Assembly (NCBI RefSeq): GCF_024320865.1
Contig: NZ_JANDBD010000018.1
Location: forward strand, 2,401 to 66,400
DNA from: Mycolicibacterium arenosum
Lineage (GTDB): Bacteria > Actinomycetota > Actinomycetes > Mycobacteriales > Mycobacteriaceae
Length of the DNA: 64,000 nucleotides
Direction of reading: 5' to 3'
Each line of letters opens with the position of its first letter. The first letter of the stretch is position 1. Made by a program: the position numbers and the translations under genes. Below are positions 6,557-16,595 of this stretch, one piece after another. The notes under the pieces are model-generated. The model made no database searches. It worked only from the letters and a program-made list of their open reading frames with translations, and had not been told where the DNA came from.

Positions 6557-6742
6557 ATGGAGAAGAAGAGCGTTTTCGACGAACTACCGCTACTAATCGC
6601 GGTCCCGCATGCTGCAGAAATCCTGGGAATAAGTCGCGCATTGGCCTACCGGCTTGCGGCCACCGGCGAGCTCCCGTCTCGGCGACTTGGCGGCCGCGTC
6701 TATGTCGTAACCTCGGAACTGCGTGACTTCGTCGCTGCGTAA
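6557..6742 (+). CDS. xis: Excisionase / AlpA-like helix-turn-helix protein
   Basis: 61 residues from ATG 6557, with GAGGAG (6543-6548) upstream. The sequence LIAVPHAAEILGISRALAYR followed by LAATGELPSRRLGGRVYV is the MerR-like HTH_17 fold of excisionases: helix, recognition helix, then the wing with a basic RRLGG turn. It would bend attachment-site DNA and steer the integrase toward excision. It lies between the HTH_36 gene and the integrase gene, the usual order xis-int. A 7-bp stem-loop follows its stop (6742-6764). Confidence 0.8.
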   Translation: MEKKSVFDELPLLIAVPHAAEILGISRALAYRLAATGELPSRRLGGRVYVVTSELRDFVAA

Positions 6743-6764
6743 CCCTCAGTGCGCATGTGAGGGT
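6742..6764 (+). terminator. Stem-loop between xis and int
   Basis: ACCCTCA (6742-6748), a 9-nt loop, and TGAGGGT (6758-6764) form a 7-bp stem starting on the last base of the xis stop codon. There is no U-tract. It may attenuate read-through into int, giving different Xis and Int levels. This is inference. Confidence 0.4.
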
Positions 6765-6844
6765 GGGACGCACCTCGCGGATCGCCCCGCAAGGTATGCG
6801 GTGCAAGACCGACCCTGTCCACCGCCATTCCAAAGGATCAAGCG

Positions 6845-8239
6845 ATGAGCAGCAGCGACGCCAACAATGAAGAGCCGCAACGACGCACACGCCGAGCCGA
6901 GCCCATCTCCCGGAAGGTTGCCCGTAATGGCAGGGTGGCCTACACATTTCAGACCGACGTCGGCACCCGCCCCGACGGCAGCCGCGATCGGCAGCGCTTC
7001 ACCTACCCCACCCTGGCCGAAGCGAGACGCGAGTATCGACGCATCAGCACGGAGGCTGCCGCAGGCACATTCGTCAAACGTCATCAGGTCACGACGGCGG
7101 AATACTTGACCGAATGGCTCGACGGCCGCCGCGACGTTCGACCTAACACCCTCGCCGGATACCGACATTCGCTCAAACCGGTGATCGACCACCTCGGCGC
7201 CATCCCCCTGCAACACCTGCGGACGGCTGACATAGACGCCCTGGTGACGCTGCGGCTTAATGGTGCACCGGTGGCCCAGCGGGACAAGCGCGGGCGCCGC
7301 GCCGCGGAGGTCTTGACGCTCCTGCGGCAGCACGCTGACGGTGTGCGATACGCCGAAATTGATTCCGCGCTGGGCAATCGCGGCATCAAGGCACTGGACC
7401 GGCTTGTCGCCGCCGGGGAGGTATTGCGGCTCGGCCGTGGGCGCTACCAAGCTTTCAGCCCAGCAGACCCGGAACGCCCCAAGGTGTCGGGCGGAGTCAG
7501 TGCCCGGACTGTGGTCACCATGTTGGTGCTCTTGTCGTCGGCGGTGGACGATGCAATGAAGCAAGGCCTCGTGGCCCGCAATGTCGCACGGTTGGTCAAG
7601 CGCCCGGCAGTTGAGCACCACGAGATGGCTACCTGGACGCCCGAACAGGCGGCGAAGTTCCGTGAGCATGTGCGCGACGACCGACTATTGGCCTGCTGGC
7701 TGCTGACGCTGGCAGGACTACGCCGGTCGGAAGTACTGGGGTTGCGTTGGTCCGATTGCGATTTCGCCGCGGGCACCGTGTCGGTGGCCCAAGGCCGAGT
7801 GGTCGTTGCTGGTGCAGGAACCGTGACCGGTGACCCGAAGTCGAAGCGGTCCCGACGCGCATTACCCATGCCGAGCGACGTTATGGTTGCGCTGAAAGCG
7901 CTGAGGGTTCAGCAGGCCGAGGAACGGCTGGCGCTCGGTGCGGGGCACCCCGATACCGGCCTGGTCGCAATCAAAGCCGATGGCTCCCCCATCCGGCCGG
8001 AAACCTACTCGGCCGAGTTCACTCGGCAGGCGAACGCCGCTGGAGTACCGGCGATCCGCCTACACGACATGCGGCACACCGCGGCTACCATGCTGCTAGA
8101 CGGTGGGACCACCCCGTCAGCAACCGCCAAGTGGCTGGGCCATGATCCGGCCATCACGCTGCGGGTCTACGGACACGTTTACGACGACGCGCTGGCGGCA
8201 GCGGGCGATGCCCTCCTCGGCCGGTCGCGAGTCACGTAG
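6845..8239 (+). CDS. int: Tyrosine recombinase / integrase with embedded winged-helix-like insert
   Basis: 464 residues from ATG 6845, with AAGGA upstream. The N-terminal arm-binding domain (about 20-75, VAYTFQTDVGTRPDGSRDRQ) precedes the SAM-like core-binding domain (80-140 and 215-255). The catalytic domain shows R293 (LAGLRRSEVLGLRW), K332/334, H407xxR410 (LHDMRHTAATML), H433 (WLGHD) and the nucleophile Y442 (LRVYGHV), so it looks active. About 65 residues (145-212) are inserted within the core-binding domain and read like a small winged helix (VLTLLRQHADGVRYAEIDSA, then LDRLVAAGEVLRLGRGRY). Usual integrases of this type are about 380-400 residues. It probably catalysed integration into the nearby tRNA-Val gene. 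Confidence 0.9.
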   Translation: MSSSDANNEEPQRRTRRAEPISRKVARNGRVAYTFQTDVGTRPDGSRDRQRFTYPTLAEARREYRRISTEAAAGTFVKRHQVTTAEYLTEWLDGRRDVRPNTLAGYRHSLKPVIDHLGAIPLQHLRTADIDALVTLRLNGAPVAQRDKRGRRAAEVLTLLRQHADGVRYAEIDSALGNRGIKALDRLVAAGEVLRLGRGRYQAFSPADPERPKVSGGVSARTVVTMLVLLSSAVDDAMKQGLVARNVARLVKRPAVEHHEMATWTPEQAAKFREHVRDDRLLACWLLTLAGLRRSEVLGLRWSDCDFAAGTVSVAQGRVVVAGAGTVTGDPKSKRSRRALPMPSDVMVALKALRVQQAEERLALGAGHPDTGLVAIKADGSPIRPETYSAEFTRQANAAGVPAIRLHDMRHTAATMLLDGGTTPSATAKWLGHDPAITLRVYGHVYDDALAAAGDALLGRSRVT

Positions 8240-8248
8240 GACCAAGGG

Positions 8249-9091
8249 TTATTTCGTCTCGGGGTCGGTTCGCTGGCGTAATTCGTGAATGAGGTCGTAG
8301 GCCGGACGGAAGTGTGGCGGCACCGGTCCCCCAGCAGCCACATCGCCGATGTCCGCTCCCATTTCGCCCTCGTAGAGCGCGCCTTCTACAACCAACTCCG
8401 TGATGCGAACTGCCACAGGGTCGCTGAAAGTCCCTATCGGCAGGGCAATCTCCTCAAGCTCTACGAGCGCGTTGATGTAGTGCAACGTCTCGATTGCGAT
8501 TACCGCCATGTGCGAAAACACGCCCACTGCGGCCCGGTAACGCTCGGTGACATCGAAGTAGCCCGTGGTGACTTCGTCACCGTGGGCGACGTCCTGATAG
8601 AGCCACGCATAGGCAAGGTCGATGTCCGTGAACCGGCCCTGCCCGGCCTCACCGTTCTCGCCAGCGACATAGCTACTCCAAAACGCGCGCGTGCGCGAAG
8701 TGCGGTCGGTCGCCTCAGTCCACTCTTTCCGAAGGTCTCGTGAAGAGGCACGCATGGTCATGTCCTTCATATTCGTCAAACGATCGAGGGCATCAAGAGC
8801 TTTGACCCAGTGGAGGCGGTCGGACGTGAGGGTGAACGCACGCACGCGGGTGGCCAGCGATTCAAATTGCACCTCATCCGGCAACCGGGTGCGCAACGTG
8901 GCGGTGCCGTCGCTACGCACCTCGGCCTCGACCGGCACTCGCATCAGCTTTCGAAGGAGGTCGCCTGGCATTGGCTGTTCCTCACCGACCACGTCATCTA
9001 GAGCGAGCGGGTGCAAGGCCACGCGCCGAAGTCGGCGGACGAAGTCGGCCACCACCGCTGTGTCCTTATCTCGCTGCCCTGGGGCGGTCAT
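8249..9091 (-). CDS. Hypothetical cargo protein of the integrated element
   Basis: 280 residues from ATG 9091. On the minus strand TACCGT (9104-9099) ends 7 nt before this ATG, favouring it over an in-frame start at 9136 and suggesting a leaderless mRNA. The protein is soluble and mostly helical after an N-terminal alpha/beta part (VPVEAEVRSDGTATLRTRLP). No motif is recognised in AFWSSYVAGENGEAGQGRFT or HMAVIAIETLHYINALVELE. It lies between integrase and attachment site, facing the integrase gene, a position often taken by cargo genes. Function unknown. Confidence 0.65.
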   Translation of the reverse strand: MTAPGQRDKDTAVVADFVRRLRRVALHPLALDDVVGEEQPMPGDLLRKLMRVPVEAEVRSDGTATLRTRLPDEVQFESLATRVRAFTLTSDRLHWVKALDALDRLTNMKDMTMRASSRDLRKEWTEATDRTSRTRAFWSSYVAGENGEAGQGRFTDIDLAYAWLYQDVAHGDEVTTGYFDVTERYRAAVGVFSHMAVIAIETLHYINALVELEEIALPIGTFSDPVAVRITELVVEGALYEGEMGADIGDVAAGGPVPPHFRPAYDLIHELRQRTDPETK

Positions 9092-9167
9092 GTCTACGAC
9101 GGTAGGTCTCAGGTCCAGCAAGCGGAGTAGGCACACGCGCCGCGCCGGCGCGGGCGCGGCGGCGCAG

Positions 9168-9185
9168 TTGGCACGCTCTTGGCAC
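9168..9185. promoter_or_regulatory. TTGGCAC direct repeat near the element end
   Basis: TTGGCAC occurs at 9168-9174 and 9179-9185, an 11-bp (one helical turn) period, about 65 bp from the tRNA 3' end. Phased short direct repeats beside an attachment site are typical integrase arm-type sites. Assignment is inference from position. Confidence 0.4.
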
Positions 9186-9247
9186 AGTGGGGGTTATGTC
9201 GGTGTGCGAGACCAAACCGGCATACAGGGCTTCACCTGCATTAATGC

Positions 9248-9322
9248 TGGTGGGCGCGGACGGTTTCGAACCGCCGACCGCTGGTGTGTAAAACCAGAGC
9301 TCTACCACTGAGCTACACGCCC
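9248..9322 (-). tRNA. tRNA-Val (anticodon UAC), CCA encoded; presumed attB
   Basis: Reading the minus strand, the 7-bp acceptor stem GGGCGTG pairs with CGCGCCC (one G-U), the D arm contains AGCTCAGTGGTAGAGC, and the anticodon stem-loop is CTGGT-TTTACAC-ACCAG with anticodon TAC. The T arm is GGCGG-TTCGAAA-CCGTC, the discriminator is A, and CCA is genomically encoded (9250-9248). The tRNA is oriented with its 3' end toward the integrase, the usual geometry for an element that recombined into the 3' half of the gene and rebuilt it. Confidence 0.93.
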
Positions 9323-9371
9323 TTCGTGCCAGGGCAGGCTACCTGCCTGGCGCACCGATGCGGAAATCCGC

Positions 9372-9842
9372 TCAGGCCGGCTGCACGGCCTCCAGAGCCG
9401 TCACCCAGATCCCCTGATCGCGGGCCTCCCCCGGCGACTTCATCTCGGCGAACCGAATCACTCCGGCTCGGTCGATGACGAACGTCCCCCGATTCGGAAA
9501 TCCCGAGTCCGCGTTGAAGACGCCGTATGCCGCGCTGACCTCGCCATGCGGCCAGAAGTCGGACAGGACGGGGAACGTGAAGCCGCTCTGCGTCGCCCAG
9601 ATCTTGTGGGTCGGCGGCGGACCCACCGAGATCGCCAGCACCTGCACGTCGTCGTTCTGGTAGCGGGCGAGGTTATCGCGGATCTCGTCGAGCTCGCCCT
9701 GGCACAGGCCGGTGAACGCCAGCGGGAAGAACACCAGCAGCACGTTCTTGGCACCGCGAAACGACTCGAGGGCCACCAGTTGGCCGTGCTGGTCCTTCAG
9801 CGCGAAATCCGGTGCGACAGCGCCCGGTTCGAGCGGGCTAAT
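9372..9842 (-). CDS. ahpE: One-cysteine peroxiredoxin AhpE, apparent ATT start
   Basis: About 156 residues. AhpE reduces peroxides and peroxynitrite with a single peroxidatic Cys, here in PLAFTGLCQGELDEIRDN, and the rest (VGPPPTHKIWATQSGFTFPV, LSDFWPHGEVSAAYGVFN) is the AhpE signature. The conserved N-terminus LEPGAVAPDFAL lies upstream of the first ATG/GTG/TTG in frame. The only plausible initiators before it are ATT (9842-9840) or a sense codon. ATT overlaps the stop of the upstream DUF3052 gene (ATTAG), as ATG does in other coupled pairs. Starting at the downstream GTG would delete the first strand of the thioredoxin fold. Length then equals the family's about 153. Confidence 0.85.
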   Translation of the reverse strand: MSPLEPGAVAPDFALKDQHGQLVALESFRGAKNVLLVFFPLAFTGLCQGELDEIRDNLARYQNDDVQVLAISVGPPPTHKIWATQSGFTFPVLSDFWPHGEVSAAYGVFNADSGFPNRGTFVIDRAGVIRFAEMKSPGEARDQGIWVTALEAVQPA

Positions 9843-10287
9843 GCCGACCCGCCGCCTTGGACCTCGGCTGTACCAACCGACTCGCGATCCAGTCGCCCAG
9901 GTTGGCCGACGAGGTCTGCATCAGGCCCGCCGTGGGCGCAGACTCGGCGATCTCGGACGGCTGGACGTGACCGGGCTTGCCGGTCTTCGGCGTCACCACC
10001 CACACGACACCGTCGTCGGCCAGCGGAGTGATGGCGTCCATGAGTCGATCGACCAGGTCGCCGTCGTCGTCCCGCCACCACAGCAGGACGACGTCCACGA
10101 CCTCGTCGGCGTCCTCGTCGAGCAGCTCGCTTCCGCACGCGTCCTCGATGTCGAACCGAATGTCGTCATCAGTGTCGTCGTCCCACCCCAGCTCCTGGAC
10201 GACCTGACTCTTCTCGATGCCCAGCTTGTGGGCGTAGTTCGGCGAATCCGCCGCAACCACCGTGCCCTCCTTATCGACCGATGCCAT
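9838..10287 (-). CDS. DUF3052 family protein
   Basis: 149 residues from ATG 10287. The protein is highly acidic (WDDDTDDDIRFDIEDAC, LLDEDADEVVDVVLLWWRDD) and followed by LADDGVVWVVTPKTGKPGHV and a Ser/Ala-rich tail with LGDWIASRL. This is the DUF3052 pattern, at the position of M. tuberculosis Rv2239c next to ahpE. Function is unknown. Its stop overlaps the proposed ATT start of ahpE, so the two form a coupled pair. Confidence 0.8.
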   Translation of the reverse strand: MASVDKEGTVVAADSPNYAHKLGIEKSQVVQELGWDDDTDDDIRFDIEDACGSELLDEDADEVVDVVLLWWRDDDGDLVDRLMDAITPLADDGVVWVVTPKTGKPGHVQPSEIAESAPTAGLMQTSSANLGDWIASRLVQPRSKAAGRH

Positions 10288-10345
10288 GATTGCCGCCTAT
10301 CGTCGCACGCCGGGTGCGGCTTCGGATGCCTGGCACGCAGGTTCG

Positions 10346-10918
10346 TCAGTACGAGGCGTCACAAAGTGCCAGCGCTCTGACCTTCACGTCGTTCAACCGG
10401 TCCACCGCCGCGTTGAACTGATCAAGCTGAAAACCCCGCGCCATGACGTCCGCGACGTTCCTGGCCGAGTCGATCCACGACGTCATCAACCCTTCGAGCT
10501 CGTCGGACAGCGGTTCGGACAGGCTGGCGGCCACGCTGTCAGCACTGACCGTGAGGGCGTCGACCGCCGCAACCGACTTCTCCTGCTGCCCCGGCCCGTT
10601 CTCGTTGAACGCGTTCACGAAGGCGTTGACGGCGTCGACCGCGTCGACGCTGGTGATGCTGAGCGCCTCGCAGGCGGTGTGCACGGCCTGCGTGGTGATG
10701 GACGCCTGACGCGTGGACTCCTGCGCCGCCGACCGGGCCGACGACTCCGCACGCGAGCTCGACACGGATGCGCGGTACATCGACGCGTTCTGCGGGTCGA
10801 GCGTCGCGCTGCCGTCCGTCAGCGACTGACAGCCGACGACGATCATGGTGAGGCCGGCCAGCCCGCCCAGATACCGGCCGGCAGTCCGGAGCCGGCCTCG
10901 GGGGCGCCTGCGGGTCAC
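10346..10918 (-). CDS. Putative lipoprotein (Rv2240c position)
   Basis: 190 residues from GTG 10918. A basic n-region (TRRRPRGRLR) precedes a hydrophobic stretch and a lipobox IVVGC near residue 28, so the mature protein is probably lipid-anchored on the outer face of the membrane. The mature part is helical and Ser/Ala/Val-rich, with NAFVNAFNENGPGQQEKSVA. An upstream extension of the frame lacks a signal and is disfavoured. It is divergent from aceE. Function unknown; the position matches Rv2240c. Confidence 0.7.
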   Translation of the reverse strand: MTRRRPRGRLRTAGRYLGGLAGLTMIVVGCQSLTDGSATLDPQNASMYRASVSSSRAESSARSAAQESTRQASITTQAVHTACEALSITSVDAVDAVNAFVNAFNENGPGQQEKSVAAVDALTVSADSVAASLSEPLSDELEGLMTSWIDSARNVADVMARGFQLDQFNAAVDRLNDVKVRALALCDASY

Positions 10919-11075
10919 GGTCTGCAGACCGTACCGGCAGACGACCGTGTGGATCATCCGCTTAGCCCAACCCGAACGGAACTTCTGCGGCACGATGGAG
11001 CAGGATGGACACGCACTACCCGTGCACGTCACAGGGCCACGAGCCCGAATTTTTCCGCCTAACAAGGAGCGGCAG

Positions 11076-13865
<2,790 letters not shown>

Positions 13866-13886
13866 CCTCCCGCTCGCGCACGACGA

Positions 13887-13906
13887 TTTTGTGGGAAATC
13901 CATAAA
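13887..13906. promoter_or_regulatory. Candidate MabR operator in the mabR promoter
   Basis: TTTTGTGG (13887-13894), GAAAT, CCATAAA (13900-13906) form an imperfect dyad covering the -35 zone. TAGCTT (13915-13920) ends 6 nt before GTG 13927, so the start is probably leaderless. The same TTTTGTGG half-site occurs in the fabD promoter (15226-15233). Confidence 0.5.
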
Positions 13907-13926
13907 GGCAGGGGTAGCTTTTAGGG

Positions 13927-15177
13927 GTGAGTGACAAAGCCCCCTCTCTCGAACTGCTGGAAGCGGTGCCCGAGTCGCTGCTGCGACGGGTCAAGCAGTA
14001 CTCGGGGAAGCTGGCCACCGAGGCCGTCGGCGTCATGGCCGAGCGGTTGCCGTTCTTCGCCGACCTGGAGGCATCGCAGCGCGCCAGCGTGCAGTTGGTG
14101 GTGCAGACCGCGCTGGTGAACTTCGCCGAGTGGTTGCGCGACCCCCGCGGTGATGTCGGCTACACCGCCGAGGCGTTCGCCCTCGTCCCCCAGGAACTGA
14201 CGCGGCACATCGCGCTGCGCCAGACCGTCGACATGGTGCGGGTGACGATGGAGCACTTCGAAGACGTCGTACCGCTGCTCGCCCGCAACGAGGAGCAGAT
14301 GAAGGCCCTCACGGTCGGGATCCTGCGGTACAGCCGCAACCTGGCGTTCGCCGCGGCGTCCGGCTACGCCGACGCCGCCGAGGCGCGCGGTGCGTGGGAC
14401 ACCCGGATGGAGGCGAACGTCGTCGACGCCGTTGTGCGCGGCGACGTCGGGCCCGAACTTCAGTCGCAGGCCGCCGCCCTCAACTGGGAGGCGACCGCAC
14501 CGGCCACCGTGCTCGTCGGCTACCCGAGGCCCTCCCGCGTCGAGTACGCCAGTGAGGACGTGCACGCGGTCGTGAGCCGCAACGGCAGGGCCGCCCTCTC
14601 CGATGTGCACGGCACCTGGCTGGTCGCCGTCGTATCCGGACACCTCACGCCGACCGACCGGTTCCTGGCCGAACTGCTCGAGGTGTTCGACGACGGACCC
14701 GTGGTGATCGGCCCCCTGGCGACCTCGTTGTCCGCCGCGCACTACAGCGCCGCCGAGGCGATCGCCGGCATGAACGCCGTCTCGGGCTGGACGGGTGCGC
14801 CGCGCCCCGTGGCCGCGCGGGAACTGCTGCCCGAACGCGCCCTGCTGGGCGACGCGACGGCGGTCGCCGCGCTGGAAACCGACGTCATGCGTCCACTGGC
14901 CGACGCCGGCCCGGCACTGACCGAGACCCTCGACGCGTACCTCGATTCCGGTGGCGCGATCGAGGCCTGCGCACGGCAATTGTTCGTTCATCCAAATACA
15001 GTGCGGTATCGCCTCAAACGGATCGCCGATTTCACCGGGCGGGATCCGACCCTGCCACGCGACGCGTACGTGCTGAGAGTGGCCACCACCGTGGGTCGGC
15101 TGGGCCGTCCGATCACGATCAACGAGGGAGTGACTCAGCTAACACCCGTGAAGACCCGGTCCGACGCCGGCGCGTGA
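13927..15177 (+). CDS. mabR: PucR-family activator of the FAS-II operon (MabR)
   Basis: 416 residues from GTG 13927. The N-terminal two thirds form a sensor-like region (RHIALRQTVDMVRVTMEHFE) with a degenerate GGDEF-like CdaR fold. The C-terminus holds the PucR helix-turn-helix: YLDSGGAIEACARQLFVHPN then TVRYRLKRIADFTGRDP (about 340-385). By sequence layout and by position between aceE and fabD it corresponds to Rv2242/MabR, reported as an essential regulator of mycolic-acid FAS-II genes that responds to long-chain acyl-CoA. It is likely autoregulated through the TTTTGTGG dyad upstream. Confidence 0.88.
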   Translation: MSDKAPSLELLEAVPESLLRRVKQYSGKLATEAVGVMAERLPFFADLEASQRASVQLVVQTALVNFAEWLRDPRGDVGYTAEAFALVPQELTRHIALRQTVDMVRVTMEHFEDVVPLLARNEEQMKALTVGILRYSRNLAFAAASGYADAAEARGAWDTRMEANVVDAVVRGDVGPELQSQAAALNWEATAPATVLVGYPRPSRVEYASEDVHAVVSRNGRAALSDVHGTWLVAVVSGHLTPTDRFLAELLEVFDDGPVVIGPLATSLSAAHYSAAEAIAGMNAVSGWTGAPRPVAARELLPERALLGDATAVAALETDVMRPLADAGPALTETLDAYLDSGGAIEACARQLFVHPNTVRYRLKRIADFTGRDPTLPRDAYVLRVATTVGRLGRPITINEGVTQLTPVKTRSDAGA

Positions 15178-15224
15178 CCAGGCGCAGGTTGCGGCGAGGT
15201 ATCGGGGACGTCGCAACACATGCC

Positions 15225-15248
15225 GTTTTGTGGAGACCCTCCAAAAAC
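15225..15248. promoter_or_regulatory. Candidate MabR operator in the FAS-II promoter
   Basis: GTTTTGTGGAG (15225-15235), ACC, CTCCAAAAAC (15239-15248) is an inverted repeat with one inserted base. It lies 64 bp before fabD in the 134-bp gap after mabR. A -10-like CATAAT/TAATCT follows near 15262-15268. The left half matches the site upstream of mabR, suggesting one regulator for both. Confidence 0.55.
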
Positions 15249-15311
15249 ATAAGACGAGGTTCATAATCTCTTACACCGCGTAAAACCGTCTTCACAGTGT
15301 TCTCTTAAGGA

Positions 15312-16220
15312 GTGCTCGCACTGCTTGCGCCCGGACAGGGCTCTCAAACTCCCGGCATGCTCGCCCCGTGGCTCGAGCTGCCGGGTGTGAGCGAGCGCCT
15401 CGCCGCCTGGTCGGACGCAATCGGACTGGATCTCGCGACGCTCGGGACCACGGCGACCGCGGAGGAGATCACCGACACCGCGGTGACCCAGCCGCTCGTC
15501 GTCGCAGCCACGCTGCTGGCCTTCGAGGAGCTGACCAGGCGCGGTCTCATCGCGGACAAGGCCGCTCTCACCACGGGCCACTCGGTCGGTGAGATCGCCG
15601 CGTACGCCATCGCAGGGGTCATCTCCGCCGACGACGCGGTCACCCTCGCCGCCACCCGCGGTTCCGAGATGGCCAAGGCCTGCGCGGCCGAGGCCACCGG
15701 GATGGCGGCGGTGCTCGGCGGCGACGAAGCCGCTGTACTCGAAGCCCTCGCTCGATTCGACCTGGTCCCCGCCAACCGCAACGCCGCGGGGCAGATCGTG
15801 GCCGCCGGCGCGGTCTCCGCCCTGGACAAGCTCGCCGAGGACCCGCCGGAGAAGGCCCGCGTGCGCAAGCTCGCGACCGCCGGCGCGTTCCACACCCACT
15901 ACATGGGCTCCGCGCTCGACGGGTACGCCGCCGCCGCGCAGAACGTGGCCACCTCGGAACCGACGAGGACGCTGCTGTCCAATGCCGACGGGCAGCCCGT
16001 CGAGTCGGCCGCCGACGCGATGACGAAGCTCGTCGCGCAGCTGACCAAGCCGGTGCGCTGGGATCTGTGCACCGCGACCATGCGCGATGAGCAAGTCACC
16101 GCGATCATCGAATTCCCGCCTGCCGGAACGCTTGTCGGGATCGCCAAGAGAGAACTTCGGGGGGTACCGACGTACGCCGTCAAAACCCCCGCAGACCTGG
16201 ATGGGCTCGCCGAGCTCTGA
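15312..16220 (+). CDS. fabD: Malonyl-CoA:ACP transacylase
   Basis: 302 residues from GTG 15312; the N-terminus VLALLAPGQGSQTPGM matches the family start, although AAGGAG (15307-15312) abuts the codon and cannot act as a normally spaced Shine-Dalgarno. FabD charges AcpM with malonate for FAS-II elongation. Motifs: the oxyanion GQGSQ, the nucleophile Ser in GHSVGEIAAYAIAG (about residue 95), Arg in the PAAR-like position, and the late HTHYMGSAL (catalytic His). It is the first gene of fabD-acpM-kasA-kasB-accD6. Confidence 0.95.
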   Translation: MLALLAPGQGSQTPGMLAPWLELPGVSERLAAWSDAIGLDLATLGTTATAEEITDTAVTQPLVVAATLLAFEELTRRGLIADKAALTTGHSVGEIAAYAIAGVISADDAVTLAATRGSEMAKACAAEATGMAAVLGGDEAAVLEALARFDLVPANRNAAGQIVAAGAVSALDKLAEDPPEKARVRKLATAGAFHTHYMGSALDGYAAAAQNVATSEPTRTLLSNADGQPVESAADAMTKLVAQLTKPVRWDLCTATMRDEQVTAIIEFPPAGTLVGIAKRELRGVPTYAVKTPADLDGLAEL

Positions 16221-16250
16221 CAGACAACCGCACACAACGCGCGTAACGAA

Positions 16251-16272
16251 GGCTCGCCAATTCCGGCGAGCC
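16251..16272 (+). other. Perfect stem-loop in the fabD-acpM gap
   Basis: GGCTCGCC (16251-16258), loop AATTCC, GGCGAGCC (16265-16272): an 8-bp perfect stem 30 bp before acpM in the only sizeable gap of the front of the operon. It could be an attenuator, an mRNA-processing or a stabilising element that raises acpM over fabD. Confidence 0.6.
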
Positions 16273-16301
16273 GGATTCACGAAAAGATAGAAGGAGCCAC
16301 C

Positions 16302-16595
16302 ATGGGCGCCAGCCAGGAAGAAATCATCTCGGGTCTCGCCGAGATCATCGAAGAGGTCACCGGCATCGAGCCGTCGGAGGTCACCCCGGAGAAGTCGTTC
16401 GTCGACGACCTGGACATCGACTCGCTGTCGATGGTCGAGATCGCCGTGCAGACCGAGGACAAGTACGGCGTGAAGATCCCCGACGAGGACCTCGCGGGCC
16501 TGCGCACCGTCGGTGACGTCGTCGCCTACATCCAGAAGCTCGAGGAAGAGAACCCCGAGGCCGCCGCAGCACTGCGCGAGAAGTTCACCTCGTGA
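16302..16595 (+). CDS. acpM: Meromycolate acyl carrier protein
   Basis: 97 residues from ATG 16302, preceded by AAGGAG. The phosphopantetheine attachment Ser41 is in DDLDIDSLSMVEIA, in the classic four-helix ACP. AcpM carries growing meromycolate chains between FabD, KasA/B and the reductases and dehydratases of FAS-II. The tail (EEENPEAAAALREKFTS) is shorter than the about 115-residue M. tuberculosis protein. GTGA overlap with kasA (16592-16595) couples the two. Confidence 0.95.
   Translation: MGASQEEIISGLAEIIEEVTGIEPSEVTPEKSFVDDLDIDSLSMVEIAVQTEDKYGVKIPDEDLAGLRTVGDVVAYIQKLEEENPEAAAALREKFTS

Noticed and set aside
1..9247. CRISPR array or defence island
   Set aside because: No regularly spaced short repeats and no Cas, restriction or helicase-nuclease motifs were seen; the 186-bp duplication is coding.
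9797..10138. Arg-rich frame antisense-offset to DUF3052
   Set aside because: Composition of an out-of-frame high-GC reading and no conserved motif.
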